NCBI RefSeq assembly: GCF_017377855.1
Contig: NZ_JAFREP010000006.1
Span: 248,001 to 312,000, forward strand
Direction of reading: 5' to 3'
From: Acanthopleuribacter pedis
Lineage (GTDB): Bacteria > Acidobacteriota > Holophagae > Acanthopleuribacterales > Acanthopleuribacteraceae
DNA length: 64,000 nucleotides
Shown here in pieces: positions 9,069 to 17,701 of the stretch. The notes below the pieces were generated by a model. That model had not been told where the DNA came from. It saw nothing but the letters and a program-made list of their open reading frames with translations, and made no database searches. Both the position numbers and the translations under genes were made by a program. Position 1 is the first letter of the stretch; each line of letters opens with the position of its first letter.

Positions 9069-10367
9069 TCAAGCGGGTAAATGAATCGAAACCACCGTGC
9101 CTTCGCCCGCCTTGGATTGGAGGGTTAAATCGCCGCCGTGCTCTTTGACCACGATATCGTAGGCGACCGAGAGGCCCAGACCGATGTGCCCGGAACGCAC
9201 GCCTTTCGCGGTGTGGAAGGGCTCAAAAACTTTGGTGTGGTCTGTTTCTTTGATGCCGCATCCGTTGTCCTCCAAGCGGATGATCACCCCGTCCGCCACC
9301 TGTTGGGTTTTCAAAACAACCCGGCCCGCTTTACCGGTTTCTCCTGAGACTGCTTCAATTGCGTTGTTGGCCAAGTTAAGTAACGCGTGGCTCAGGGTTT
9401 GCGGGTTGATCATGATGTCGCCCAGGCGCTCGTCCAAATGAAACATCAAATCGACCGACAGGCCGCCGTGGACCAGCTTGTGGTGGTGGTAGGCGAAATT
9501 CACGTATTCCGCGGCGAATTCGTTTAACGGGGTGGGGCGCTTTTGCCCACTGGTCGGTCGGATCATCGCCGCCATGGCGTCGACAATGCGGTTCATGTGC
9601 CCGCTTTGGGTGTTGATCACATCCGCGTTGGCGTGCAAATCCTCGAATACCCCGTCCAAGGCGATCTTGCCCGCTTCGTCCAGGGGTTGGTGCAGCAGTG
9701 CGCGGCCCTCGGCCACCAGTTCGCACATCATGCGCGATAGGTTGGTGATGAAGTTCAGCGGGTTGCGAAACTCATGGGCCAAACCGCCGGTGAGCACCCC
9801 CATGGCCGCCATTTTCTCCTGCATCACCAATTGGTCTTTTTTCTGTTCCAACTCCGCGTTTTTTTGCTGGAGGGCCAGGGTGCGTTCCGTAACCTTGGTC
9901 TCCAGCGTTTTGGTGTAGCGGCGGATTTTGCGTTTCATGTCCGCGTATTCCAGGGCGCGTTTGACCGTGAGCAAAAGCTGCGGTGGGTCGTAGGGTTTCA
10001 GCATGAACTTGTAAATGTTGGCGTCGTTGATGGCGTCGATAATGGCTTTAACGTCCGCGTAACCGGTGAGAATGATGCGCACCGTGTCGGGAATCAGGTC
10101 CTTGATTTGTGCGAACAGCTCGGTGCCGGTCATTTCCGGCATACGTTGGTCGCTGATGATCAGACTCAGTTCCTCGCGGTTGTCCATGGCCTGAATTTGC
10201 GCGTAAGCGTCGCGGCCGTTGGGACTGGTCATCAAACGGTATTGGGCCCCAAGCAGATCGACCAACACGGTGAGGTTGTCCGGCTCGTCGTCAATCAGCA
10301 TAATCAACGGCTTATTGTCGTTGCTCCCGCGAATGGCCGCGATTTTATCTTTATTAAATAATGCCAT
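9069..10367 (-). CDS. response-regulator/histidine-kinase fusion protein
   Basis: About 432 residues. An N-terminal receiver domain (IMLIDDEPDN; phosphoacceptor in LIISDQRMPEMTG; switch residues in ILTGYAD and the lysine in FMLKPYD) is followed by a coiled coil and a histidine kinase of the HisKA type (phosphoacceptor His in GGLAHEFRNPLN) with an HATPase domain (LANNAIEAV, DNGCGI, GLGLSVAYDIV). I place the start at the ATG preceded by GAGGTCGGA; upstream in-frame ATGs overlap the stop of the large hybrid kinase gene. It is directly downstream of that kinase on the same strand, so it probably receives phosphate from, or feeds back to, that sensor. RpfG-like receivers with the DQRMPEMTG motif are common in such hybrids. 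No output DNA-binding domain is present. Confidence 0.9.
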   Translation of the reverse strand: MALFNKDKIAAIRGSNDNKPLIMLIDDEPDNLTVLVDLLGAQYRLMTSPNGRDAYAQIQAMDNREELSLIISDQRMPEMTGTELFAQIKDLIPDTVRIILTGYADVKAIIDAINDANIYKFMLKPYDPPQLLLTVKRALEYADMKRKIRRYTKTLETKVTERTLALQQKNAELEQKKDQLVMQEKMAAMGVLTGGLAHEFRNPLNFITNLSRMMCELVAEGRALLHQPLDEAGKIALDGVFEDLHANADVINTQSGHMNRIVDAMAAMIRPTSGQKRPTPLNEFAAEYVNFAYHHHKLVHGGLSVDLMFHLDERLGDIMINPQTLSHALLNLANNAIEAVSGETGKAGRVVLKTQQVADGVIIRLEDNGCGIKETDHTKVFEPFHTAKGVRSGHIGLGLSVAYDIVVKEHGGDLTLQSKAGEGTVVSIHLPA

Positions 10368-10378
10368 TTCCGACCTCA

Positions 10379-13300
10379 TCATGCTTTTTGTGACAATGGG
10401 TGTTTTGGCGATTTCTCGTCTTGATGAACCGCCTGACTGAGTGGGATTTTTAGGGTGAAGCTACTGCCGACACCTTGTGCCGATTGCACCTCGATGGTGC
10501 CGTTGTGTTTGTGGATAATGCCGTAGGAAATCGACAAACCCAAACCGGTGCCATGGTTTTGTTTGGTGGTGAAAAAGGGTTCAAAAATGCGTTCCCGCAG
10601 CGCTTTGTCCATGCCGCACCCGTTGTCCTCAAACACGATCCACACCAAGTCGCCCACGGTTTTGGTGGTAATCGAAATCCGACCGGGCTCGCTGGTTTGA
10701 TCATCACGCGCGTAAATCGCCTGACACCCATTGATGAGGATGTTCATAAACACCTGATTCAGTTCCGCCGCCCAGCATTCGCAGTACAAGGCACCCTCAA
10801 AACCCATGTCGAAGGTGACCTTGTCTTTGTGTTGCGTGCGGACCAGGTGCAGGGTGGACAACAAACCCTCGTGGATGTTGACCGTTTTCATCTCGGCCTC
10901 ATCCAAGCGGGAGAAGGTTCGCAGGTCTTTGACGATGCCGTGAATGCGTGACACGCCGTTTTGGATGGTGCTTAGTTGGCCTTTCATTTTGTCGAATTTT
11001 TCCAGGAACAGGGCTTCCAGCTGTTCGTCCGCCTCGTCTTCCATCAGGTCAAAGAGGAATTTTTGAAATGCCTCGAGGGTGCCGCGTAAGTTGAAGGTGC
11101 CCGCGTTGACAAAGTTGGCGGGGTTGTTGATCTCGTGAGCGATCCCCGCGGCCAAGGTCCCCAAACCCGCCATCTTTTCGTTTTGCACCAACTGCGATTG
11201 GGTGCGGCGGATTTCTTCCTCTTGTTTGCGAATGGCGTTAAAGGCGAGGTGGTTTTCCAAGGCGATGGAGGTTGAACCCGCGAGCGAGCGCAACACGGAA
11301 AGTTGGGATTCCTCGTATGCGTAAGGTTCCGGGCTGAACAGCAGAATCACCCCTTTGGCAAGCGCACCTTCCACGGCGTGATCGATCATGGGAATAGCGA
11401 GGTAGGATTTGATGCCGTCGTAAAATTCCGCCGCGTTTGGGTTTTCGACGTAGCGGTGGAACTCGTCATCCAAGTTGTTAATATGAATGGTTTGGCCGGT
11501 GCGGATACAGAGGGCGGGCAAGCGTTCCCCATTGGCCACCTCAAGTGAGAAGTCGGGGATGGGGCTGTTGTTGCGCATCAGGTGTTTGAAATGGATCATG
11601 GCCGAATCCGGTTCGTGGATGCCGATACCGTAGCCATAGGTGTCCATCAGTGGGGTGAGCTGGTGGTAAAGCCTTTGCGCGACCTCGGTAAAGTCGAGTT
11701 TGGCGGTGAGCTCGCGGCCGACTTCCGCCAAAAATTCCACCTCGCGGGTGCGCGCGGCGACCTTGGCTTCCAAGTTTCGGTGGGCGTCCAGTAGGTCCAG
11801 TTGGGTTTTGACGCGCGCCAGCAATTCAACCTTGGTGACCGGTTTCGCCAAATAATCGTTGCCGCCGACCTCGAAGCAACGGGCGATATCGCTGGTTTGG
11901 TGCATGGCCGAAAGGAACATGACCGGCAACTGCGAGGGTCCGTGGCGCTCGCGAATGTTGAGGCATACGTCGTAACCGGACAGCCTCGGCATGGCGATGT
12001 CCAGCAGAACCAAATCGATTTCGGGTTCGTTTTTGAGGATTTCGAGGGCGTCAAAACCGTTTTGGGCCTGTTGAATTTGGTAATCCTGTGCCGACAAAAT
12101 ATTGACCAACAGTTGCAGGTTGATCGGATTGTCGTCGACGGTCAGGATTTTGAACCCTTTGCGCCCGTGGTCGTGCACTGGGTAACCCGTATCATCATTG
12201 AGGGTTACCGCGCCGAAGATCGAGGCCTCCGACGCTGGGTCTTCCTCGGGAACCGCCCTGGGAAGCGTGAAATAAAAAGACGAACCCTCCCCCGGGGTGG
12301 ACTGCACGTAGATGTCGCCACCGTGGCGTTCCACCAGGGTTTTGGTGATGGCCAAACCCAATCCAGCCCCGCCCAAGCTGCCAACCATGTTGAAGTCGGC
12401 CCGTTCGAAGTGCTCGAAAATATGGTCGATCTGGTGGGGTTCGATGCCGCGGCCCTGGTCGGTCACTTTGATCGTTGTCAGGTTGCCGTTTTCTTTAGCC
12501 GAAAGTGAGACAACCCCGTTTTTGCTGTACTTAATCGCGTTATCGACCAGGTTAAAAAGGATTTGTTTTGTGCGGTTGATATCCGCCTTGACGAAATAAT
12601 GTTCGGGGATGCTGTTGCTCAGCTTGAGTGGTTTGTCGCCGATGAAGGGTTTGGATAGGGCCACCACCACATCGACGACCTGTTTGAGGTTGACCGTGGT
12701 GATGTGAAATCGCAGCTCTTTTTTGTTTAAGTTGGCCAGGTCCATGATGTCGCCGACCGTGGCCGCCAAACCCTCGCCGCTGTCGATGAGGACCCGTAAA
12801 TCGTTGCGCGCTTCCGGGCTTAAATTGCCGCGACGCCCGCCCACCAGGGCTTGCGCGATACCGATCATGCTCTGCAGCGGCGTTTTGAGTTCGTGGCCGA
12901 TGTTGTGCATGATGCGGTCCTTGGTTTGGTCCAAGTGGCGCAGGCGTTCGGTCATGCGCCGGTGGCGCAGGGTGGTGCGCCGCTGAAAAAACACATAGGT
13001 GCCCATGGCTGCCAGGAGCAGCGAGGCATAAAGCAACAGCGCCGGGGTGCTGCGATGGAAAGGGGCCACGATCACCACCCGCAACTGCGTTGGTTTCCGG
13101 CTCGTGCGGTTCCCCGCGTGGTGGGCGCGCACCCGCAGCAGGTAGCTTCCCGGTTCCTGGTGGGTAAATTGAATCACCGGGAGCGGGTGGTTGATTGGCT
13201 GCCAGGGATTGCCTTCGTCGCCGAGTTGGTACTCATAGCGCACCAGCTTGGGATCGGCGATTTTGCGGGCCGAGACCCGTAACTTGAAGTGGCTTGACTG

Positions 13301-15478
13301 GTAGGGCAGGCGCAGGGTGGGCAGGCCGTCGCTCTCGGTGACGGTTGGGACGGGGATGACCTCGCGAAGGTTACCCTCCTGGAAGAGGGTTAAGCTGGTG
13401 AAGCGCGGCTGCAGCAAAGGGAGCTCGCCGCGGAACGCACCGGGATGAAACCGATAAAGGCCGTTGGTGCCGGCGACAACCATCGCGCCGCTGCCGTCCC
13501 TTGCCATGGTGTTGCCCACAAAACGAAGCGCCCGCGAACCGTCGTTAAAGGGATAGTTGGTCAGTTCTCTGCTGAATGGATCGTATTTGGTGATGCCGGC
13601 GACGGTGCTGATCCACATGTTGTTGAGCCGGTCTTCCATCAGCGAAAGTGCCTTATTGCCGGGCAAGCCGTTTTTGTGGCTTAGTTGCTGAAAGTCCTTG
13701 TTTCCCGCGTTTCGAAAGAACACCCCGTCTTCATTGGTGGCAACCCACAAGCTTTGGTTGCCTTTTTGGGCAAAAAGGCTGTTAATGCGAATTTGGCGGC
13801 TGTCCAGCGGGCCGTCTACCGGAAGCAGGTGCGGCTGTAATTTCCCACGCGCCGTCCATTCGTAAAGGCCGCGGTTGGTTCCGAGCCACAGCGCCTTATT
13901 TGCGTCTTGGGTTAAGCACAGAATTTTGCCCAGAATTTTTTGGAGCGGGGTGCCGGCCACCGTGACAGGGGTGACCTTGTTTCGTGCCTCGTCGATTTTG
14001 AACAAGCCGTTTTGGGCCGTGCCGACCCAAATAGTTTCCGAGCTGCTTTGGTGAAGGCTAAGTACCGACATCGCCCCGAAGGGGGTTGTCGCGCCCGCGC
14101 GCCACGGCGTAAAACCCGGATTCTCCATATCCGAGGCGGAAGCACGCTGGTATAGGCCGGGTGTGCCGCCGATGAGCAATTGGTTGCGTCGGGTGGGCAA
14201 CAGCGCTTCGATCCGCATCTTCTCTGGGACCTCGCCCGCATCACCCTGGTGCTGCAGGGTGGTTCCGTTTTGGAGGGAAAACAAACCATCGTAATCGCCC
14301 ACCCATAACACATCGTTGTCCGCAAAGGCTACCGCGCGAACCGAGGGATATTGTGAACGGACCCCGGCGGGACGGGTCAGCGGCAGTGATTCGATGGTGT
14401 TGGCCCGGGTAATCCGATTCAAACCGCCAAACAAACTGCCGATCCACAGGGTGCCCGCCTCGTCCACCAGCATGGTGCGGATCCGATCATCCGTTAACGC
14501 GTGAATGGCGCCGTAGGAATAGCGGGTTGCCGTCGGGGTACCGCGTAACGTGACATGGAGCAAATGATCCCTGCCCGCCAGCCACAAGGTCGAAGCATCG
14601 ACCACCGCTAAAGCGTGGTAGGGGGGTTGCGCCTGGGTGTCCTGTTCAAACAGAAAACGAGGGAGAAACTCGCCCAGTGCCATGGAGAAGGAGGCCACCC
14701 CCTGGTCGCCCACGACCCAGGGTCGCCCCTCGGGGTCGCGCGCCAGGATCTGAACCGCGCTTCCAAAGGCCGGGGTCGCGGCATTGCGTGTGTTTTTTAC
14801 CGGGACGGGCCGGTCGTGGCCCGCGTCCCAACGGAACAGGCCCTTCTGGGTTCCCAGCCACAGTTTATTACCGAGGTCGGTGAGGGCAGTGCAGCGAATC
14901 GCTTCCTCGGGAGTGGGGTTGGGGATGGTATCGGATAAGTTGACCAGGTTTTCCGTAGTGGGGGTATAGCGCCAGAGGCGACCCAAGGTGTCCGTGGCCC
15001 AAACCCGGTCCTGGTGGTCCACCAGCAGGTTGCGAAACCCCGATTCGGTTGCTGTCCGCGGTGCTTTCACCTTGGTCAGATGATCGCGGTTTTTGTTGAA
15101 GCGATAGAGTCCTTCCGAGGCCGCCAGCCAAAGGTTTCCCTCGCTGTCGGCGTCGATGGCACGAATATAAATGTAGGGGTTGACTGCCTCACCGGCGACG
15201 TCGGGTTGGATTTTCCAGAAGGCGTGGCCGTCGAAACGGTTTAGCCCGTTATTGGTGCCGATCCACAGGTAACCGTCGTCATCTTGGAACAGGCAATTGA
15301 CCTGATAGTTGAGTAGCCCTTCCTCCGTGCTGTAACGCGTGCTGAACAAGGGGGGGCCGGCGGAGACCTGTGCCCAGGGCAAAAGGCCGACCATCAGACA
15401 AAGCACAGGAAAGCCGTTACCGCGTCGGAGAAAACTCCGGGGGGAGGTGATGGGTGAAAAAAGGTGGGTGAGGGTCAT
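10379..15478 (-). CDS. hybrid two-component sensor with propeller sensor, receiver, GAF and two histidine-kinase modules
   Basis: 1699 residues. Order: signal peptide (to about 42); about 650 residues of 'two-component regulator propeller' repeats (recurring DDGYLWIGTNNGLNRFD, LWLGTQKGLFRW, LWIGSLFGGLNRI); a Y_Y_Y domain (about 745-815); one transmembrane helix (about 825-845); HisKA with HNIGHELKTPLQ; HATPase (NAIKYSKNG, DQGRGI, GGAGLGLAI); a receiver (LTVDDNPIN, LVLLDIAMPRLSG, YLAKPVTK); a GAF-like domain (about 1270-1420); a second kinase module (AAGIAHEINNPANF; DNGCGM; FFTTKQNHGTGLGLS). Periplasmic ligand sensing by such propellers is known from Bacteroides polysaccharide sensors; the ligand here is unknown. 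The second kinase module resembles soluble kinases and may phosphorylate separate receivers, such as the one encoded just downstream. Confidence 0.93.
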   Translation of the reverse strand: MTLTHLFSPITSPRSFLRRGNGFPVLCLMVGLLPWAQVSAGPPLFSTRYSTEEGLLNYQVNCLFQDDDGYLWIGTNNGLNRFDGHAFWKIQPDVAGEAVNPYIYIRAIDADSEGNLWLAASEGLYRFNKNRDHLTKVKAPRTATESGFRNLLVDHQDRVWATDTLGRLWRYTPTTENLVNLSDTIPNPTPEEAIRCTALTDLGNKLWLGTQKGLFRWDAGHDRPVPVKNTRNAATPAFGSAVQILARDPEGRPWVVGDQGVASFSMALGEFLPRFLFEQDTQAQPPYHALAVVDASTLWLAGRDHLLHVTLRGTPTATRYSYGAIHALTDDRIRTMLVDEAGTLWIGSLFGGLNRITRANTIESLPLTRPAGVRSQYPSVRAVAFADNDVLWVGDYDGLFSLQNGTTLQHQGDAGEVPEKMRIEALLPTRRNQLLIGGTPGLYQRASASDMENPGFTPWRAGATTPFGAMSVLSLHQSSSETIWVGTAQNGLFKIDEARNKVTPVTVAGTPLQKILGKILCLTQDANKALWLGTNRGLYEWTARGKLQPHLLPVDGPLDSRQIRINSLFAQKGNQSLWVATNEDGVFFRNAGNKDFQQLSHKNGLPGNKALSLMEDRLNNMWISTVAGITKYDPFSRELTNYPFNDGSRALRFVGNTMARDGSGAMVVAGTNGLYRFHPGAFRGELPLLQPRFTSLTLFQEGNLREVIPVPTVTESDGLPTLRLPYQSSHFKLRVSARKIADPKLVRYEYQLGDEGNPWQPINHPLPVIQFTHQEPGSYLLRVRAHHAGNRTSRKPTQLRVVIVAPFHRSTPALLLYASLLLAAMGTYVFFQRRTTLRHRRMTERLRHLDQTKDRIMHNIGHELKTPLQSMIGIAQALVGGRRGNLSPEARNDLRVLIDSGEGLAATVGDIMDLANLNKKELRFHITTVNLKQVVDVVVALSKPFIGDKPLKLSNSIPEHYFVKADINRTKQILFNLVDNAIKYSKNGVVSLSAKENGNLTTIKVTDQGRGIEPHQIDHIFEHFERADFNMVGSLGGAGLGLAITKTLVERHGGDIYVQSTPGEGSSFYFTLPRAVPEEDPASEASIFGAVTLNDDTGYPVHDHGRKGFKILTVDDNPINLQLLVNILSAQDYQIQQAQNGFDALEILKNEPEIDLVLLDIAMPRLSGYDVCLNIRERHGPSQLPVMFLSAMHQTSDIARCFEVGGNDYLAKPVTKVELLARVKTQLDLLDAHRNLEAKVAARTREVEFLAEVGRELTAKLDFTEVAQRLYHQLTPLMDTYGYGIGIHEPDSAMIHFKHLMRNNSPIPDFSLEVANGERLPALCIRTGQTIHINNLDDEFHRYVENPNAAEFYDGIKSYLAIPMIDHAVEGALAKGVILLFSPEPYAYEESQLSVLRSLAGSTSIALENHLAFNAIRKQEEEIRRTQSQLVQNEKMAGLGTLAAGIAHEINNPANFVNAGTFNLRGTLEAFQKFLFDLMEDEADEQLEALFLEKFDKMKGQLSTIQNGVSRIHGIVKDLRTFSRLDEAEMKTVNIHEGLLSTLHLVRTQHKDKVTFDMGFEGALYCECWAAELNQVFMNILINGCQAIYARDDQTSEPGRISITTKTVGDLVWIVFEDNGCGMDKALRERIFEPFFTTKQNHGTGLGLSISYGIIHKHNGTIEVQSAQGVGSSFTLKIPLSQAVHQDEKSPKHPLSQKA

Positions 15479-15635
15479 GACTCATATAACCGCAAAGGTG
15501 GGTTGGCGCGGTGGTATTGAGAAAAAGCGTTAAAGTGGTGGCTTGGTGAAGAATTGTATCTCAGAATGGTTTGAAAATCGCTTCTTTTGTAAGTCGTGAG
15601 GAAAAACGACGAATCAGGTCGCACCCAGGCGTCAC

Positions 15636-15908
15636 CTAGCCCGCATTTCTCACAAGGGTTCGTTGCGAGAAGCTGAAAGCCTTGTGAGTTCGAAGATTAC
15701 GACCGAGAGACGGCATAGGGGGCCGACCTTTCGCGGGGCCGACCTTTCGCGGGGCCGACCTTTCGCGGGGCCGACCTTTCGGCGTAGCAGCTGAGGGGAA
15801 GGCGGCTCGACCGAGTAATGCGGATGGCCGCCCCGCGGAAGGCCGCCCCCACGTAATCGCATGGGTTTCGGGTTCGTAGCAGAATTCCTTGTGAGAAATG
15901 CGGGCTAG
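15636..15908. mobile_element. 273-bp MITE-like element with 22-bp terminal inverted repeats
   Basis: The left end reads CTAGCCCGCATTTCTCACAA plus GG (15636-15657), and the right end (15887-15908) is its exact reverse complement. The interior has no reading frame of interest but has four tandem 16-bp units and a palindromic GGCTCGACCGAGTAA segment. Two other partial copies lie at 1-119 and 25529-25595, so the sequence is dispersed. It lies between the start of the hybrid kinase gene and the promoter of the TetR gene. It has no transposase, so movement would need a protein from elsewhere. No target-site duplication is obvious. Confidence 0.8.
15719..15782. repeat. four tandem 16-bp units inside the MITE-like element
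   Basis: The unit GGGGCCGACCTTTCGC occurs four times head to tail; the last copy ends in GG instead of GC. The unit is GC-rich apart from its TTT, and copy number could vary by slippage. Confidence 0.9.
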
Positions 15909-15938
15909 ATGGTTGCGCGAAAAAGTGCGAAAAAAACC

Positions 15939-15967
15939 TTGACAGCCCGCGCGCTGAGGCGCAGAAT
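15939..15967 (+). promoter_or_regulatory. candidate sigma-70 promoter of the TetR cluster
   Basis: A perfect -35 box TTGACA (15939-15944) is followed by a 17-base spacer and the -10-like CAGAAT (15962-15967, four of six consensus bases). A weak dyad CGA-N4-TCG (in ACGAGTGTTCGGT) lies between this and the start codon at 16001 and is a plausible operator for the TetR protein encoded next. Confidence 0.55.
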
Positions 15968-16000
15968 TCTAAAAAACAAAACGAGTGTTCGGTTTTTAAA

Positions 16001-16654
16001 ATGAAACAATCGCTTAAATCACAACGATCACGCGAGCTTATTCTCGCCGCCGGCCTGCGCTGTTTTTCCCAAAACGGCTACAAGGCCACTTCCATGAAAG
16101 ATATCGCCCGCGGTGCCGATATCTCCATCGGCCGCGTGTACCATCACTTCGATAACAAACTCCAAGTGTTCACCGAGTTGCTGGATAACTACTGGCGCCG
16201 CTTGGAAGATCCCGAATTGCCCTTGAACCAGTTGATCCTTAAGTCCAACTTTCCCAACGATATTCCCGCCTTGGCCGAGGCCATTCGCGATATTGTCGTT
16301 TCCAATCGCGAATCCATCATGCTGATTTACATTGATGTGATCGAGTTCCAGGGAACCCACATTCAGCGTTTTTACCACAATATGGCCGCCAACTTTAAGA
16401 ACGCGTTCGGCGATCATTTTGACCGCTTGCGCCGCGAGGGCGCTTTACACGAGGATGCCGATCCCTTGTTCGCCGTCATGATGTGTTTTCGTTTTTTGTT
16501 CCAGTACTACCTGGTTGAAACCTCGTTCGGGGTGGAAAACCATTTCGGTATTGAATCGGAGGAAGTGGGCGGCAAGGTATCGCAACTGTTGTTACACGGT
16601 TTGTTGGATCCCAGCCGCAAACCCCACGGTGTCGGCGAGGAACCCTCATGTTAA
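16001..16654 (+). CDS. TetR-family transcriptional regulator
   Basis: 217 residues. The N-terminal DNA-binding domain has the TetR pattern: ILAAGLRCFSQNGYKATS, then MKDIARGADISIGRVYHHF and DNKLQVFTELL (about 14-62). The all-helical C-terminal half is the ligand- and dimer-binding part and shows no diagnostic ligand motif. It is the first gene of the co-directional cluster that runs to the TonB receptor, and its stop overlaps the next start by seven bases. It is therefore the likely local regulator, probably a repressor relieved by an acyl-type or hydrophobic ligand. The ligand is inferred only from the neighbouring enzymes. Confidence 0.9.
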   Translation: MKQSLKSQRSRELILAAGLRCFSQNGYKATSMKDIARGADISIGRVYHHFDNKLQVFTELLDNYWRRLEDPELPLNQLILKSNFPNDIPALAEAIRDIVVSNRESIMLIYIDVIEFQGTHIQRFYHNMAANFKNAFGDHFDRLRREGALHEDADPLFAVMMCFRFLFQYYLVETSFGVENHFGIESEEVGGKVSQLLLHGLLDPSRKPHGVGEEPSC

Positions 16655-17487
16655 CTTCACCGCTGCCGGTGCGGCGCTCTCCGCATTTCGATCTTCACAT
16701 CGACCGCATTGGTCGCGGTGAACCGGTTTTGGTGATTCCCGGTTTCGGCTGCGGCAATTGGCTTTTTAAACCAATTGCGCGGCAGCTCCAACCTCGGTAT
16801 TCGTTTCTATTGCCCGACCTGCCGGGCATGGGCGCCAGTCCCGACGCGGGTTGTGATTACAGCTTTGAACAATTGGCCGACCATTGCCACTTTTTGATGC
16901 AGCGGCTGGGCCATCCCCGTTACCACCTGATCGGCATCAGCATGGGCGGTTTTATCGCCCAAAAGCTGCTGCTTCAACACGGCGAAGCCGTTGCCTCATG
17001 CGTGTTATTGGCCACCACCGCCGCGCATGAAACCATCGAGGCGATTCCCTTACTCGATGAAACGCAGCTCCACGCCATGTACCAAATGGAACCCGCGGCC
17101 ATGGTTCGCGCCAACAGTGAGGCGACCGTCCACCCCGGCTTCGCCCAACGCGATCCCGCCGCTTACCAACTGCTTCTCGACCAACGCCTTCGCCACGTGG
17201 CACCGTTGCGCTCCCTACTGCGACAACGCCGCGCCGTCGCGCGTTACTTTGAATCCCCGGTGCCGCTGCACCTGATTAACAACCCCGTCTTGTTGCTCAC
17301 GGGCGACGCCGACCGCCTGGTGCCCACCCAACATGCGACCCAACTGGCCGATCAGCTGCCGAACGCGTCGGTGACGCGTTTTGCCGAAAGCGATCACTGG
17401 TTTTTTTGGGAACGGCACCACGAAACGGCCGCGGCGATTGCGACCTTCCTCGCGGGTGACAAGGCCACGGAATCCCAGGCTGAGTAA
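16648..17487 (+). CDS. alpha/beta-hydrolase fold enzyme (cytoplasmic)
   Basis: 279 residues. Oxyanion-loop motif PGFGCGNW (31-38), nucleophile elbow GISMGG with Ser98, acid residue in LLLTGDADRLV and catalytic His in ESDHWFFWERH make a complete Ser-Asp-His triad. There is no signal peptide. It overlaps the TetR gene and is followed by a 214-base gap before the KAS III-like gene. It is one of three alpha/beta hydrolases in the cluster. Relatives include esterases, lactonases and C-C hydrolases, so the substrate cannot be assigned. A thioester or ester of the molecule handled by the adjoining ligase and ketosynthase-like enzyme is a reasonable guess. Confidence 0.88.
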   Translation: MLTSPLPVRRSPHFDLHIDRIGRGEPVLVIPGFGCGNWLFKPIARQLQPRYSFLLPDLPGMGASPDAGCDYSFEQLADHCHFLMQRLGHPRYHLIGISMGGFIAQKLLLQHGEAVASCVLLATTAAHETIEAIPLLDETQLHAMYQMEPAAMVRANSEATVHPGFAQRDPAAYQLLLDQRLRHVAPLRSLLRQRRAVARYFESPVPLHLINNPVLLLTGDADRLVPTQHATQLADQLPNASVTRFAESDHWFFWERHHETAAAIATFLAGDKATESQAE

Positions 17488-17701
17488 AGGGAAGTCTTTA
17501 CACAGAGTCTGATAATGTTCCGAAAACCATAACATTTTTTATAAATTGCCGCTTTATGCCGCGGCGGCCGTCGCGTTAACTGACCGACGGCGACGACCCT
17601 CATGGTCGTCATGCGACCGGCGTCGATTCCCGCGCTGTACCCCCGTCCGGGGGAGGCTGTTGGTGGTTTTCGCGTTCGCCTTGTTTTCACGGGAGTTTAC
17701 C

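Noticed and set aside
8080..9072. 330-codon frame antisense to the second ATPase gene
   Set aside because: No start signal or motifs; the sense gene has clear Walker motifs.
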